A stretch of 47,800 nucleotides of DNA from Micromonospora noduli (GCF_003264365.1 NZ_PYAK01000046.1:1-47800), one strand, 5' to 3'; shown: positions 21,540-29,125, counted from the stretch's first letter. Notes: generated from the letters alone by a model not told the origin. A program made the numbers and translations.

Positions 21540-22831
21540 CCGCCGAGACGATGCTGGTGGCGGCGCTGCTCCTGGTCGCCGCTGCGCTGGTGGCGTGGCC
21601 CATGCGGACCATTCGGGCCCGTCGACGTCGCGTGCTGGCACCGGGGCGGAGGGCCGCCGTCGATCCGGATGACGCCCTGGTGCAGTGGATCAGGGAACTC
21701 GGTCGCACGCCGGACGGGCCGGTGGAGCCCACCGGCGCTGCGCCGACCTCGGGTCATCCGGTCGGCATCGGGTTCGAGTCGGCAACTACTGCGGGTGCCA
21801 ACGGAAGGCGTACGGCACTCGGCTGGCCCGAACGGGACGTCACCCGCAGCCCGAGGTGGCCGGGAACGGCAGGCGGGTTCACGCGTCCGGAAGGCCCGAC
21901 GCGCCCGCCGGCCCGTCGGGATCCCCGACGCCCGACCGGCACCGCTCGCCCAGAGGTGGACCCCACCATGCTCGACGCCGAACGACGGCCGAGCGCATCG
22001 GCGGCCACGATCACGATCGGTGTCAGCGGTGTGGACGTAACCGGTCGGAACGATGTCTCCGGTCCGGCAACCGCAGACGGGCACGGCGACCTGGACGCCG
22101 ACTGTCCGGGCGACGTGGCCGCCGGGGCAGCGGCCGACGGGTGCGCGATCGCCGGTTGCCGCGCCCACGGGCGCGTCGGCCCGACCGAGAGAAGGCCGGG
22201 TACGCCTCCGTCGGTGCGCATCCCGCGATCGACGGCCCGCGTCCTGCCGGTGGTCGGTCTGCTCGGCGGCGGTGTGGGTGCCGTGGTCGGCGGTCCGGTG
22301 GCCGCGGTCGCGGTAGCCGGGTACGGCACGCTGGCCGTGCGCGCCGCGCTGCGTTGGCGAGCGAATCGGGGTGCCGAACGGGACCGACGACGTGGGCTGG
22401 ACCAGCTCTGCGGCCTCGCGGCGGATCTGCGGGCCGGCCTGCCCGTCCCACGCGCTCTCGAGGTCGCGGCCGGCGAGCATGACGGGGCGAGCCGCCTACG
22501 TCAGCTGACCTCGGCGGCGGTGCGGCTGGCCGACCGGACCGGCGCGCCGCTGGCGGAGCTTGTGGAGCGGATCGAGGCGGACGCTCGGGCGACCGACCGG
22601 GGTCTGGCCGCGGCGGCGGCCCAGGCGGCCGGGGCTCGGGCCACGGCCTGGCTACTGGCGGCCCTGCCGGTTGGCGGGATCGGGCTGGGGTACGGCATCG
22701 GCGTCGACCCCATGGCGGTTCTCCTGCACAGCACGGTCGGCGGCGCTAGCGCGGTTGTCGCGGTCGCCCTTCAGATCGTGGGCCTCCTCTGGGCGGAACG
22801 GCTGGGCGCGACGCCGGGGCGGGCCGGATGA
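21536..22831 (+). CDS. tadB: TadB-like inner membrane platform protein with long insertion
   Basis: A 431-residue type II secretion F-domain protein. It opens with a membrane helix (LVAALLLVAAALVAWPM, residues 7-23), and the C-terminal half has two more (around 235-265 and 365-415) flanking the cytoplasmic F domain (LRAGLPVPRALEVAAGEHDGA, then LAELVERIEADAR). About 180 residues between the first helix and the rest (roughly 45-225) are polar, low complexity and unlike TadB relatives of 250-310 residues. The insertion is in frame, with no stop. It partners TadA and TadC as the inner membrane platform. Start and stop overlap neighbours by ATGA. Confidence 0.85.
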   Translation: MTAETMLVAALLLVAAALVAWPMRTIRARRRRVLAPGRRAAVDPDDALVQWIRELGRTPDGPVEPTGAAPTSGHPVGIGFESATTAGANGRRTALGWPERDVTRSPRWPGTAGGFTRPEGPTRPPARRDPRRPTGTARPEVDPTMLDAERRPSASAATITIGVSGVDVTGRNDVSGPATADGHGDLDADCPGDVAAGAAADGCAIAGCRAHGRVGPTERRPGTPPSVRIPRSTARVLPVVGLLGGGVGAVVGGPVAAVAVAGYGTLAVRAALRWRANRGAERDRRRGLDQLCGLAADLRAGLPVPRALEVAAGEHDGASRLRQLTSAAVRLADRTGAPLAELVERIEADARATDRGLAAAAAQAAGARATAWLLAALPVGGIGLGYGIGVDPMAVLLHSTVGGASAVVAVALQIVGLLWAERLGATPGRAG

Positions 22832-23469
22832 TGGCCCGCGGCCCAGCCGGCCCGCCCAGCTCAACCAGGCGGCGGCGGCCGGACGCGATCCGGCTCGTGG
22901 CGGTGCTGGCTGGGCTCGCCACGGCCATCGTCGTCGAGGGCTGGTTCGGGCTGCTCGGTGCTCTCCCGGCCGCGTTCCTGCTCGATGTCCTGTTGCGGCG
23001 GATCGAGTCGCCCGCTGTGCGTAGGCGGCGGCAGCAGGAGGCCGCTGACCTGCCGCTAGCCGCCGACCTTCTGGCGGCGGCGATGCGGGCGGGCGTTCCG
23101 GTGGATCGCTCGGTGTTGGCCGTCGCCGAGGCACTCGACGGACCGCTCGCCGGTCGGTTGGCCCGGGTTGGCCGCACGCTGCTGCTTGGTGGTGGCCCAG
23201 CGGAGGCCTGGTCCGCGCTGGACGGCGTGCCCGGCGCGGAGCGCCTGACCGCGGCGGCGTTGCGCTCGGCCAACAGTGGAGCCGCCCTGGCCGGCGCACT
23301 GACCCGGCTCGCCGACGACCTGCGCGCCGACCGGGCCACCGCCGCCGAGGCATCGGCCCGCCGGGCGGGTGTGCTCATCGTTCTGCCGCTGGGGCTCTGC
23401 TTCCTGCCGGCGTTCATTCTCGCCGGACTCGTGCCGGTGATCGTCGCCGTTCTCGGCGATGTGCTCTGA
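22828..23469 (+). CDS. tadC: TadC-like inner membrane platform protein
   Basis: A 213-residue type II secretion F-domain protein, the second platform component. A membrane helix pair near residues 22-55 (LVAVLAGLATAIVVEGWFGLLGALPAAFLL) precedes the F domain (ADLPLAADLLAAAMRAGVPVDRSVLAVAEALDG, and LTRLADDLRADRATAAEASARRAGV), and a C-terminal hydrophobic helix (IVLPLGLCFLPAFILAGLVPVIVAVL) ends the protein. This is the normal short actinobacterial TadC. ATG at 22828 overlaps the tadB stop. A 23-bp gap with AGAAGGGG-type ribosome site follows before the pilin-like gene. Confidence 0.88.
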   Translation: MMARGPAGPPSSTRRRRPDAIRLVAVLAGLATAIVVEGWFGLLGALPAAFLLDVLLRRIESPAVRRRRQQEAADLPLAADLLAAAMRAGVPVDRSVLAVAEALDGPLAGRLARVGRTLLLGGGPAEAWSALDGVPGAERLTAAALRSANSGAALAGALTRLADDLRADRATAAEASARRAGVLIVLPLGLCFLPAFILAGLVPVIVAVLGDVL

Positions 23470-23492
23470 CCCATCGAGAAGGGGAAACAGTC

Positions 23493-23660
23493 ATGCGCAA
23501 ACTCATCGCTCGCCTGCGCGGCGATGCCGGAATGAACACGGCCGAGTACGCCGTGGGCACCCTCGCAGCGGTCGCCTTCGCCGGGATCCTGTTGAAGGTG
23601 TTGACCTCCGGCAACGTCCAGTCGGCGCTGACCGCGGTCATCGACCGGGCACTGAAGTGA
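23493..23660 (+). CDS. Flp-type pilin-like small protein (DUF4244 family)
   Basis: A 55-residue protein too short for most gene finders. It begins MRKLIARLRGDAG, followed by M-N-T-A-E-Y-A and a single hydrophobic helix (about 20-36), then a short tail ending DRALK. G13 followed by Glu five residues later (G|MNTAE) is the prepilin-peptidase cleavage pattern of type IV/Flp pilins, and position between TadC and TadE matches the DUF4244 gene in mycobacterial and streptomycete clusters. It is therefore the likely major pilin-like subunit. GAAGGGG precedes ATG at 23493. Its stop overlaps the next start as GTGA. Confidence 0.88.
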   Translation: MRKLIARLRGDAGMNTAEYAVGTLAAVAFAGILLKVLTSGNVQSALTAVIDRALK

Positions 23661-24103
23661 TCGGGCGCCGGCGGGCCGGCCGCGATCCAGGGTCGAGCGT
23701 TCCCGGGCTGGCGGCACGCCGCGGGCGGAGGCTTTCCGTCCTCGCGCGGACCGTTGGCGGGGACCGGGGGTCCTTCACCGCCGAACTGGCGGCCGGCCTG
23801 CCGGCGCTTCTCCTGCTCCTGCTGGCCGGCCTGACCGCTGTCAACGCCGTCAGCGCACAGGCGGGCTGCCTGCACGCGGCCCGGGAGGCGGCGCTCGCCG
23901 CCGCCCGGGGCGCGGACGGCAGCGAGGAGGGTGGCCGGGCGGCGCCGCCGGGGGCGGCGGTTTCAGTGTCCGTCGACGGTGACCGGGTCCAGGCGACGGT
24001 ACGCGCACCCGTCCGGACGTTGGGCGGCCAGCTACCGCGAATCACCGTGGTCGCCACCGCCGTCGCCGCCGTCGAACCGGGCACGCACGAGGGGAGTTGG
24101 TAG
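23657..24103 (+). CDS. tadE: TadE family minor pilin-like protein
   Basis: A 148-residue protein. Basic N-terminus (IGRRRAGRDPG), then G38|S-F-T-A-E43 directly before a hydrophobic helix (LAAGLPALLLLLLAGLTAV), the TadE pattern for a prepilin-peptidase substrate. A Cys and an Ala-rich helix follow (QAGCLHAAREAALAAARGADG) and a beta-rich C-terminus that ends near the surface. I chose GTG at 23657, which overlaps the pilin stop (GTGA); the longer open frame to 23459 runs through the pilin gene in another frame. It belongs to the same coupled operon and is expected in the assembled pilus or its base. Confidence 0.85.
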   Translation: MIGRRRAGRDPGSSVPGLAARRGRRLSVLARTVGGDRGSFTAELAAGLPALLLLLLAGLTAVNAVSAQAGCLHAAREAALAAARGADGSEEGGRAAPPGAAVSVSVDGDRVQATVRAPVRTLGGQLPRITVVATAVAAVEPGTHEGSW

Positions 24104-24522
24104 TGCGACGAACGGGCGATCCATCATCCCGCTCCGGTCGAGAACCGGCTGGCGGACGGCTCGTTGGTGGTCGGTCGGCCCCGGAGCGAGGTGGAGCTAC
24201 GGTCCTGCTGCTGGCGATGGGGCTCGTCTTCGTGGTGTTCGGGACGTTCGGCGCCGCCATCGTCGCCGCCGGAATGGCGAGTCAGCGGGCGGCGGTGGCA
24301 GCCGATCTCGGCGCGCTGGCCGGGGCGGCGCGTGCGCTCGACGGCGACGCTGTGGCTTGCGCATCTGCGTCCGACCTCGCCGGTCGCAACGATGGCCGGC
24401 TGGTCGGCTGTCACCTCGACGGGCTGGACGTGCTGGTGACGGTCGAGGTGGCGTTCACGCCACTACCCGGCCTGACCCGGGTGGCTGCGGCGAGCGCCCG
24501 CGCCGGCCCGGTGCGGGGCTGA
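24103..24522 (+). CDS. TadE-like protein of the Rv3654c family
   Basis: A 139-residue protein. The region ERGGATVLLLAMGLVFVVFG (about 28-48) is a hydrophobic segment preceded by ERGGAT, which resembles TadE-like proteins but with the helix at residues 32-55 and no clean G|xxxxE site. Two Cys in the C-terminal half (VACASASD, VGCHLDG) could form a disulfide outside the membrane. Rv3654c-like genes end Tad clusters in mycobacteria, exactly as here. GTG at 24103 overlaps the tadE TAG stop and follows GGGGAG by 6 bases; a TTG at 24097 in frame is less likely. No prepilin peptidase gene is in this window. Confidence 0.8.
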   Translation: MRRTGDPSSRSGREPAGGRLVGGRSAPERGGATVLLLAMGLVFVVFGTFGAAIVAAGMASQRAAVAADLGALAGAARALDGDAVACASASDLAGRNDGRLVGCHLDGLDVLVTVEVAFTPLPGLTRVAAASARAGPVRG

Positions 24523-24553
24523 CCCTCGCGGCGGCGTCTCTGCTCACCGCCGC

Positions 24554-24681
24554 CGCGTCCGGCACAGGGCGCGTCCGGCACAGGGCGCGTCCGCGGCAGG
24601 GCGCGTCCGGCACACGGTGCGTCCGCGGCAGGGCGCGTCCGGCACACGGCGCGTCCGGCACACGGCGCGTCCGCGGCAGGG
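24554..24681. repeat. Eight tandem 16-bp repeats
   Basis: Units of CGCGTCCGGCACAGGG and the variant CGCGTCCGCGGCAGGG, or with CACACGG at the end, follow each other exactly every 16 bp (24554, 24570, ... 24666). A ninth, decayed unit continues to about 24697. The array directly follows the last tad gene, starting 32 bp after its stop. There are no spacers, so it is not a CRISPR. Confidence 0.9.
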
Positions 24682-24827
24682 CGCGGCCAGCGCAGCGCGG
24701 CCAGCACAGGCCGCGGCCTGTGGAGTCCCGGCTGACCCGCGTCGCGGCATCAGGTGCAGGTACGGGCCGGCGCGTGGTCGAAAGACCCAGGGGTCTGGTG
24801 GGTTTGGTGGGCGCTGTGGAGCTGAAT

Positions 24828-24863
24828 CGTTTACGACATCAAGGCGATGCGTTTACGACATCA
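24828..24863. repeat. Two 14-bp direct repeats inside an inverted repeat
   Basis: CGTTTACGACATCA occurs at 24828-24841 and 24850-24863, 22 bp apart, about two helical turns. They are bracketed by GAGCTGA (24819-24825) and TCAGCTC (24861-24867). TCGTTTACGA in the first copy is itself a short inverted repeat. The pattern would suit protein binding or a structured RNA 3' end. Confidence 0.75.
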
Positions 24864-24902
24864 GCTCCAGAGGGGGATCGGACCCGTCAGGGGCCGAGTC
24901 GC

Positions 24903-25070
24903 CAACGGCCTGCCGGCCGGGAGCGCGGTCCAACGGCCTGCCCGGCCGGGAGCGCGGCCAACGGCACGCCGCCCGAGAGGGGGCCCAACGGCACGCCGCC
25001 CGAGAGTGGGGCCCGACGGCCTCCCGCCCAGGGATTGCGGCCCGACGGCCTGCCGGCCGGGACTGGTCGA
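24903..25070. repeat. Six imperfect 27-29-bp tandem repeats
   Basis: Units start at about 24903, 24931, 24959, 24986, 25014 and 25043. Each opens CAACGGC or CGACGGC, continues with CTGCCGGCC or CACGCCGCCC, and ends in a G-rich stretch. Units 1 and 2, and units 3 and 4, resemble each other most, which suggests pairwise duplication. No spacers are present. Confidence 0.8.
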
Positions 25071-25160
25071 GGTCCAGGTCCCGGCCGGCAGCCGAGGATT
25101 GGGTGGCTGCGACGGCGACCACCGAGGGTCACCGCAGTGCCCTGGTCCGGGCCGGGTGTG

Positions 25161-25739
25161 TCAGCGGGCCTGGAGCGCGTCGAGGGCGACGGCCATCGCG
25201 ATGACCAGGCGACGGTCGATCTGCGGGTTCTGCACCTCGACGATGTACTTGTCGCGCAGGCCCCACTTCTTCACCACGGTGAAGACCGGCTGGCCGTTCG
25301 CGGTGAAGTCGAAGTGGTACGGCAGCCAGGACAGCGAGTCGACGAATCGGCGCAGCAGTGCCACGGGCATGCTGCGCTCCTGGCCCGTCACCTGCGGCAG
25401 GCCGCTCTGCTCGACGTGCCAGGTGGAGCGCAGCAGCGACTGGGCGAAGTCCTTGCGGAAAAGGCCGATCGGGTTGCCAGCGGCGTCGGTGACGTCGTAC
25501 GTGGCGCCGAGGTCGATGCGCTGGCGGGCCTTGAAGCCGAGCAGAGGCTGCTGCTTGGAGTCGTCCGTGTAGATGGTCACCTGCTCCTTGAAGGCGAGCC
25601 GCTTCTGCTGCGCGAACGCCAGCAGTTCACCCTCGGTGCCGTCGGGGGAGACCGCCCGGACCTCGTACTGGTTGACCATCATGCGCAGTCGCTGGCGGAT
25701 GTGGAACTGGTGCTGGCCCTGCAAGTTGTCGAGCTGCAT
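25161..25739 (-). CDS. LURP-one-related (tubby-like C-terminal fold) protein
   Basis: A 192-residue protein of the LURP-one-related / DUF567 family, which shares the tubby C-terminal beta-barrel fold around a central helix. The alternation of strands is visible (FHIRQRLRMMVNQYEVRAVSP, EQVTIYTDD, LLGFKARQRIDLGATYDVTDAAGNPIGLFRKDF, YHFDFTANGQPVFTVVKKWGL), with the final hydrophobic helix LVIAMAVALDAL expected in this family. Function in bacteria is unknown; plant homologues relate to defence and the fold relates to phospholipid scramblases. ATG at 25739 has GAGGAG five bases upstream. An in-frame start at 25787 exists but lacks one. Confidence 0.88.
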   Translation of the reverse strand: MQLDNLQGQHQFHIRQRLRMMVNQYEVRAVSPDGTEGELLAFAQQKRLAFKEQVTIYTDDSKQQPLLGFKARQRIDLGATYDVTDAAGNPIGLFRKDFAQSLLRSTWHVEQSGLPQVTGQERSMPVALLRRFVDSLSWLPYHFDFTANGQPVFTVVKKWGLRDKYIVEVQNPQIDRRLVIAMAVALDALQAR

Positions 25740-25817
25740 GTGTTCTCCTCTGGGGTTGGTGCGCCGGAGTCTCGCACAGCCCGACAACCGTCGCGCCCCT
25801 GCTGCCCATGATCAGTT

Positions 25818-25855
25818 GCTGGGTAGCCGTCGAGGTCGCCGGACGACTACCCAGC
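25818..25855 (-). terminator. Hairpin after the 69-residue gene
   Basis: GCTGGGTAG (25818-25826) pairs perfectly with CTACCCAGC (25847-25855), with further GTC/GAC pairing inside. It lies 45 bp beyond the stop of the small minus-strand gene and before the LURP-one start, so it probably separates the two. Confidence 0.55.
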
Positions 25856-25899
25856 ACGGAGTGATCACTGGTGCCCTAGCAGGATCAATCCGGGAGACC

Positions 25900-26109
25900 T
25901 CAGCGACTGTCGACGGAGGTCGCGGCCCGCAGCGCCCAGGTGTTGAGGACCTGGTGGATGCCGCGCAGGCGCTCGTTGATCTGTTCCAGCCGTTCCGCCT
26001 GGGCCAGGGCGGCCAGTGCCGACCCCAGCGCGATCTGCTGGTCGAGGGTGAGATTGTCCTGGTCGATGGTGTAGAGCAGGTCGACGGTTTCGGCGATGGT
26101 GTCGGCCAC
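25900..26109 (-). CDS. 69-residue protein of unknown function
   Basis: A small acidic, almost entirely helical protein: MADTIAETVDLLYTIDQ, then TLDQQIALGSALAALAQAERLEQINERLRGI, then a short Trp-containing tail. Heptad-like spacing of Leu, Ile and Ala suggests a coiled-coil or helical hairpin. I recognise no family. GTG at 26109 follows GAGGAG by 6 bases, which, with the terminator after it and the operator-like palindrome before it, supports a genuine gene with its own promoter. It is unrelated in sequence to the helicase upstream on the same strand. Confidence 0.72.
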   Translation of the reverse strand: MADTIAETVDLLYTIDQDNLTLDQQIALGSALAALAQAERLEQINERLRGIHQVLNTWALRAATSVDSR

Positions 26110-26153
26110 AGCTTCTCCTCGGGCACGGGGGGCGATAGCAACATTGGCATCGA

Positions 26154-26167
26154 TGGAAGCGCTCCCA
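26154..26167 (-). promoter_or_regulatory. CebR/CelR-type operator
   Basis: TGGAAGCGCTCCCA matches the 14-bp LacI-family operator TGGGAGCGCTCCCA, bound by CebR (Streptomyces) and CelR (Thermobifida), at 13 of 14 positions. It lies 45 bp before the start codon of the 69-residue gene. A wider 9-bp inverted repeat (26122-26130 with 26178-26186) surrounds it. Confidence 0.6.
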
Positions 26168-26207
26168 CATCATTGTGCCCCGTGCCATGCCGATTCATGC
26201 AAGCCGC

Positions 26208-28628
26208 TCAGTCCGGCAGGTTCGTCAGCACCACGTCGAGCACCCGGATCGCGTCCGGCTTGGAGAGCGGGTTGTTGCCGTTGCCGCATTTCGGTGACTG
26301 CACGCAGGACGGGCAGCCGGTGTCGCAGCCGCACTCCGCGATCGCGTCCCGGGTGGCCCGCAGCCACGCCGCCGCCGTCCCGTACGCCCGCTCGGCGAAT
26401 CCGGCGCCACCCGGATGCCCGTCGTAGACGAAGACGGTCGGTGCCTCGGTGTCCGGGTGCAGCGCGGTGGAGATCCCACCGATGTCCCACCGGTCGCAGG
26501 TCGCCATCAGCGGCAGCAGACCGATCGCTGCGTGTTCGGCGGCGTGCAGCGCACCCGGCACGTCGGCCGGCTGGACCCCGGCGAGGGCCAGCGACTGCGG
26601 TGACAGGGTGAACCAGACCGCCACCGTGCGCAGCTCCCGGGTGGGCAGGTCGAGCGGCCGGGTGTCGATCACCTCGCCGGTGGCGATCCGTCGCCGCTGG
26701 TACGACACCACCTGGCTGGTGACGTCCACCTCGCCGAGGAACATGCCGACCGGCCCTGCGTCCACGTAGGAGCGCACCGACACCACGGACAAATCGGTGA
26801 CGTCGCGGGCGTGGGTGGACCAGTCCGGCTCCTCGGCGCGCACCAGCGCGCACCCGTCGGCCAGGTCGAGCTGGTCGACCACGTACGAGACGCCCTGGTG
26901 CAGATAGACCGCGCCGGAGTGCAGCAGGAAGTGCGACGAGCCGCCGTCGACAGTGCCGAGCAGCCGGCCGGTCGACGACTCCACCACGGCGACCGGGGCG
27001 CCGCCCTCGCCGCGCAGGTCCACCTCGGGCCGCTCCCGGTGCCGCCAGTACCAACCGGTGGGCCGCTGCCGCAGCGCCCCCGCCGCGACCAGTTCGTCAA
27101 CTGCCTCCTTCGCCCCCTCGCCGAAGAGCACCAGGTCGGCCGGGGTGAGCGGTGCCTCCACCGCGGCGCAGGCGAGCTGCGGTGCCAGCACGTACGGGTT
27201 GGCCGGGTCGAGCACCGTAGCCTCCACCGGCGCGCCGAAGATCGCCTCCGGGTGGTGCACCAGGTAGGTGTCCAGGGGGTCGTCCCGGGCTACCAGCACC
27301 GCGAGGGCCTCCTGCCCGGAACGCCCGGCGCGGCCCGCCTGCTGCCACAGCGACGCCCGGGTGCCCGGGTAGCCACAGATCAGCACCGCGTCGAGCCCGA
27401 CCAGGTCCACGCCCAGTTCCAGCGCGTTGGTCGAGGCCAGGCCGAGCAGGTCGCCGTGCAGCAGGGCCCGTTCCAGCTCGCGCCGTTCCTCCCGCAGGTA
27501 GCCGCCCCGGTAGGCGGCCACCCGGTCGCCGAGCCCCGGCACCGCGTCGTCCAGCGCTCGTCGCGCGTTGGCGGCCACCACCTCGGCGCCCTTGCGGGAG
27601 CGGACGAACGCGAGGGTGCGTACCCCCTCGGCGACCGTGTCGGCGAGCAGGTCCGCGGTCTCGCGCAGCGCCGACCGACGGACCTGGTGAAGCTCGTCGT
27701 GCTCGCCCGTCGCCTGCGGCGGCACCGGGGAAGAGGCCGACGTGTCGGGTGGCAGCAGCGGCGGTTCCCAGAGTGCGAAGGTTACCCCGCCGCGGGGGGA
27801 GGCGTCCTCGGTGACCGCTGTCACCGGCAGGCCGGTCAGCCGTCCGGCCGCGGTGGCCGGGTCGCCGGAGGTGGCCGAGGCGAGCACGAACACCGGCGTG
27901 GCCCCGAACCGGGCGCACTGCCGACGCAGTCGACGCAGCACGTGCGCGACGTGCGAGCCGAACACGCCCCGGTAGGTGTGGCACTCGTCGATCACCACGT
28001 ACGCGAGTCGGCGCAGGAAGCCGGACCACTGGGCGTGCCCGGGCAGGATGCCGTGGTGCAGCATGTCCGGGTTGGTCAGCACGAACCGGGAGTGCCGGCG
28101 GATCCACTCCCGCTCGGTGCGCGGAGTGTCCCCGTCGTAGCAGGCGGGGCGGACCCCCTCCAGCTCCAGCGCGGCGACGGCGCGCAACTGGTCCGCGGCG
28201 AGGGCCTTGGTCGGCGCCAGGTAGAGCACTGTGGCCCGGGGGTCGGCGAGCAGTGTGGCCAGGGCGGGCAGCTGGTACGCCAGTGATTTGCCGGACGCGG
28301 TGCCGGTGGCGACGATCACGTGCTGGCCCTCGTACGCCAGGTTGGCCGCCTCGGCCTGGTGCTGCCAGGGCGCGGCCACGCCGCGCCCTGTGAACGCGGC
28401 GCGCAACTCCGCCGGTGCCCACGACGGCCACGGCGCGGGCACCCCGGCGCGGGCCGGCACCCGCTCGACGTGGGTGACCGGGTCGGCGGCGCCCCGGGCG
28501 CGTAGCCGGCGCAGCAGGTCGGCCGGCGCTGGCCCGGGGCCGGGACCAGCGGATACGGTGGCCGCGGACGACGACTCCAGGTCGTGGCGCGGCGTGCCGC
28601 GCGCGGAACCGAAGTCGTTGGAGGTCAC
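26208..28628 (-). CDS. DEAD/DEAH-box helicase with DUF1998 domain (MrfA/YprA-like)
   Basis: An 806-residue superfamily 2 helicase. Walker A ATGTASGKSLAYQLP (about residues 108-122), motif II VIDECHTYRG, later motif ASATSGDP, and in the second RecA domain ALELGVDLVGLDAV and QQAGRAGRSGQ. The C-terminal DUF1998 domain has the zinc-type cluster CGCDTGCPSCVQSPKCGNGN. This architecture matches MrfA/YprA, a 3'-5' helicase for repair of mitomycin-type crosslinks. The start is uncertain: I chose GTG at 28628 (VTSNDFGSARG) where helicase-like sequence begins, preceded by AGG six bases upstream; the open frame extends to 28781 and would overlap the divergent STAS gene. The gap between the divergent genes is 140 bp. 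Confidence 0.9.
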   Translation of the reverse strand: MTSNDFGSARGTPRHDLESSSAATVSAGPGPGPAPADLLRRLRARGAADPVTHVERVPARAGVPAPWPSWAPAELRAAFTGRGVAAPWQHQAEAANLAYEGQHVIVATGTASGKSLAYQLPALATLLADPRATVLYLAPTKALAADQLRAVAALELEGVRPACYDGDTPRTEREWIRRHSRFVLTNPDMLHHGILPGHAQWSGFLRRLAYVVIDECHTYRGVFGSHVAHVLRRLRRQCARFGATPVFVLASATSGDPATAAGRLTGLPVTAVTEDASPRGGVTFALWEPPLLPPDTSASSPVPPQATGEHDELHQVRRSALRETADLLADTVAEGVRTLAFVRSRKGAEVVAANARRALDDAVPGLGDRVAAYRGGYLREERRELERALLHGDLLGLASTNALELGVDLVGLDAVLICGYPGTRASLWQQAGRAGRSGQEALAVLVARDDPLDTYLVHHPEAIFGAPVEATVLDPANPYVLAPQLACAAVEAPLTPADLVLFGEGAKEAVDELVAAGALRQRPTGWYWRHRERPEVDLRGEGGAPVAVVESSTGRLLGTVDGGSSHFLLHSGAVYLHQGVSYVVDQLDLADGCALVRAEEPDWSTHARDVTDLSVVSVRSYVDAGPVGMFLGEVDVTSQVVSYQRRRIATGEVIDTRPLDLPTRELRTVAVWFTLSPQSLALAGVQPADVPGALHAAEHAAIGLLPLMATCDRWDIGGISTALHPDTEAPTVFVYDGHPGGAGFAERAYGTAAAWLRATRDAIAECGCDTGCPSCVQSPKCGNGNNPLSKPDAIRVLDVVLTNLPD

Positions 28629-28768
28629 GCCCTGCACTCTCGCACTGGTGTTCGGAGATGAAAAGTCGGACACCGGGGTAAGGGGAAGCCTCCGCTGGCG
28701 TTCGCAGGCCGCCCCGGCGGTAGTGGTTAGATGCCCACGAGAGTTTACGGCTCTGGCGAGGAGGACCG

Positions 28769-29125
28769 ATGGAGCTGTCACTGGCGACCCGCACCGTGGG
28801 CGAGCACACGGTGCTCGAGGTCGGTGGTGAGGTGGACGTCTACACCGCGCCCCGGCTCCGTGAACGACTCCTCGAACTGATCGACGGTGGCGCCCGTCAC
28901 GTGGTGGTCGACCTCGGTCGGGTGGATTTCCTCGACTCCACCGGGCTCGGCGTGCTGGTCGGCGCGCTCAAGCGGCTCCGCTCGGCGAGCGGTTCGTTCG
29001 CGCTGGTCTGCGACAAGGAGCCGTTGCTCAAGATCTTCCGGATCACCGCGCTGGACCAGGTGTTTCCGCTGCACCCGACGGTCGACGCGGCGGTCAGCGC
29101 CGACTCGGCGGGCGCCGGCGCGTGA
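28769..29125 (+). CDS. STAS-domain anti-sigma factor antagonist
   Basis: A 118-residue STAS protein (SpoIIAA/RsbV type). VDLGRVDFLDSTGLGVLVGALKR holds the conserved D56-S57-T-G, with Ser57 the expected phosphorylation site. In this system the unphosphorylated antagonist binds the anti-sigma kinase and so frees the sigma factor. Start ATG at 28769 follows GAGGAGG by 5 bases; TTAGAT about 40 bases upstream is a plausible -10. It is coupled to the next gene, a HATPase-like protein, by a GTGATG overlap, which is the classic antagonist / anti-sigma pair. No sigma factor gene is adjacent, so the target lies elsewhere. Confidence 0.92.
   Translation: MELSLATRTVGEHTVLEVGGEVDVYTAPRLRERLLELIDGGARHVVVDLGRVDFLDSTGLGVLVGALKRLRSASGSFALVCDKEPLLKIFRITALDQVFPLHPTVDAAVSADSAGAGA

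Larger units (their letters stand above)
24523..25160. other. 638-bp gene-free zone of short repeats
   Basis: Between the tad operon and the convergent LURP-one gene I find no convincing gene. Instead there are three repeat families: eight 16-bp units (24554-24681), two 14-bp AT-richer units (24828-24863) within a 7-bp inverted repeat, and six 27-29-bp units (24903-about 25070). Open frames here on both strands simply translate the repeats and are not credible proteins. Confidence 0.7.

Noticed and set aside
24554..25070. CRISPR array
   Set aside because: Repeats are short, directly abutting, and have no unique spacers between them; no cas gene is in the window.
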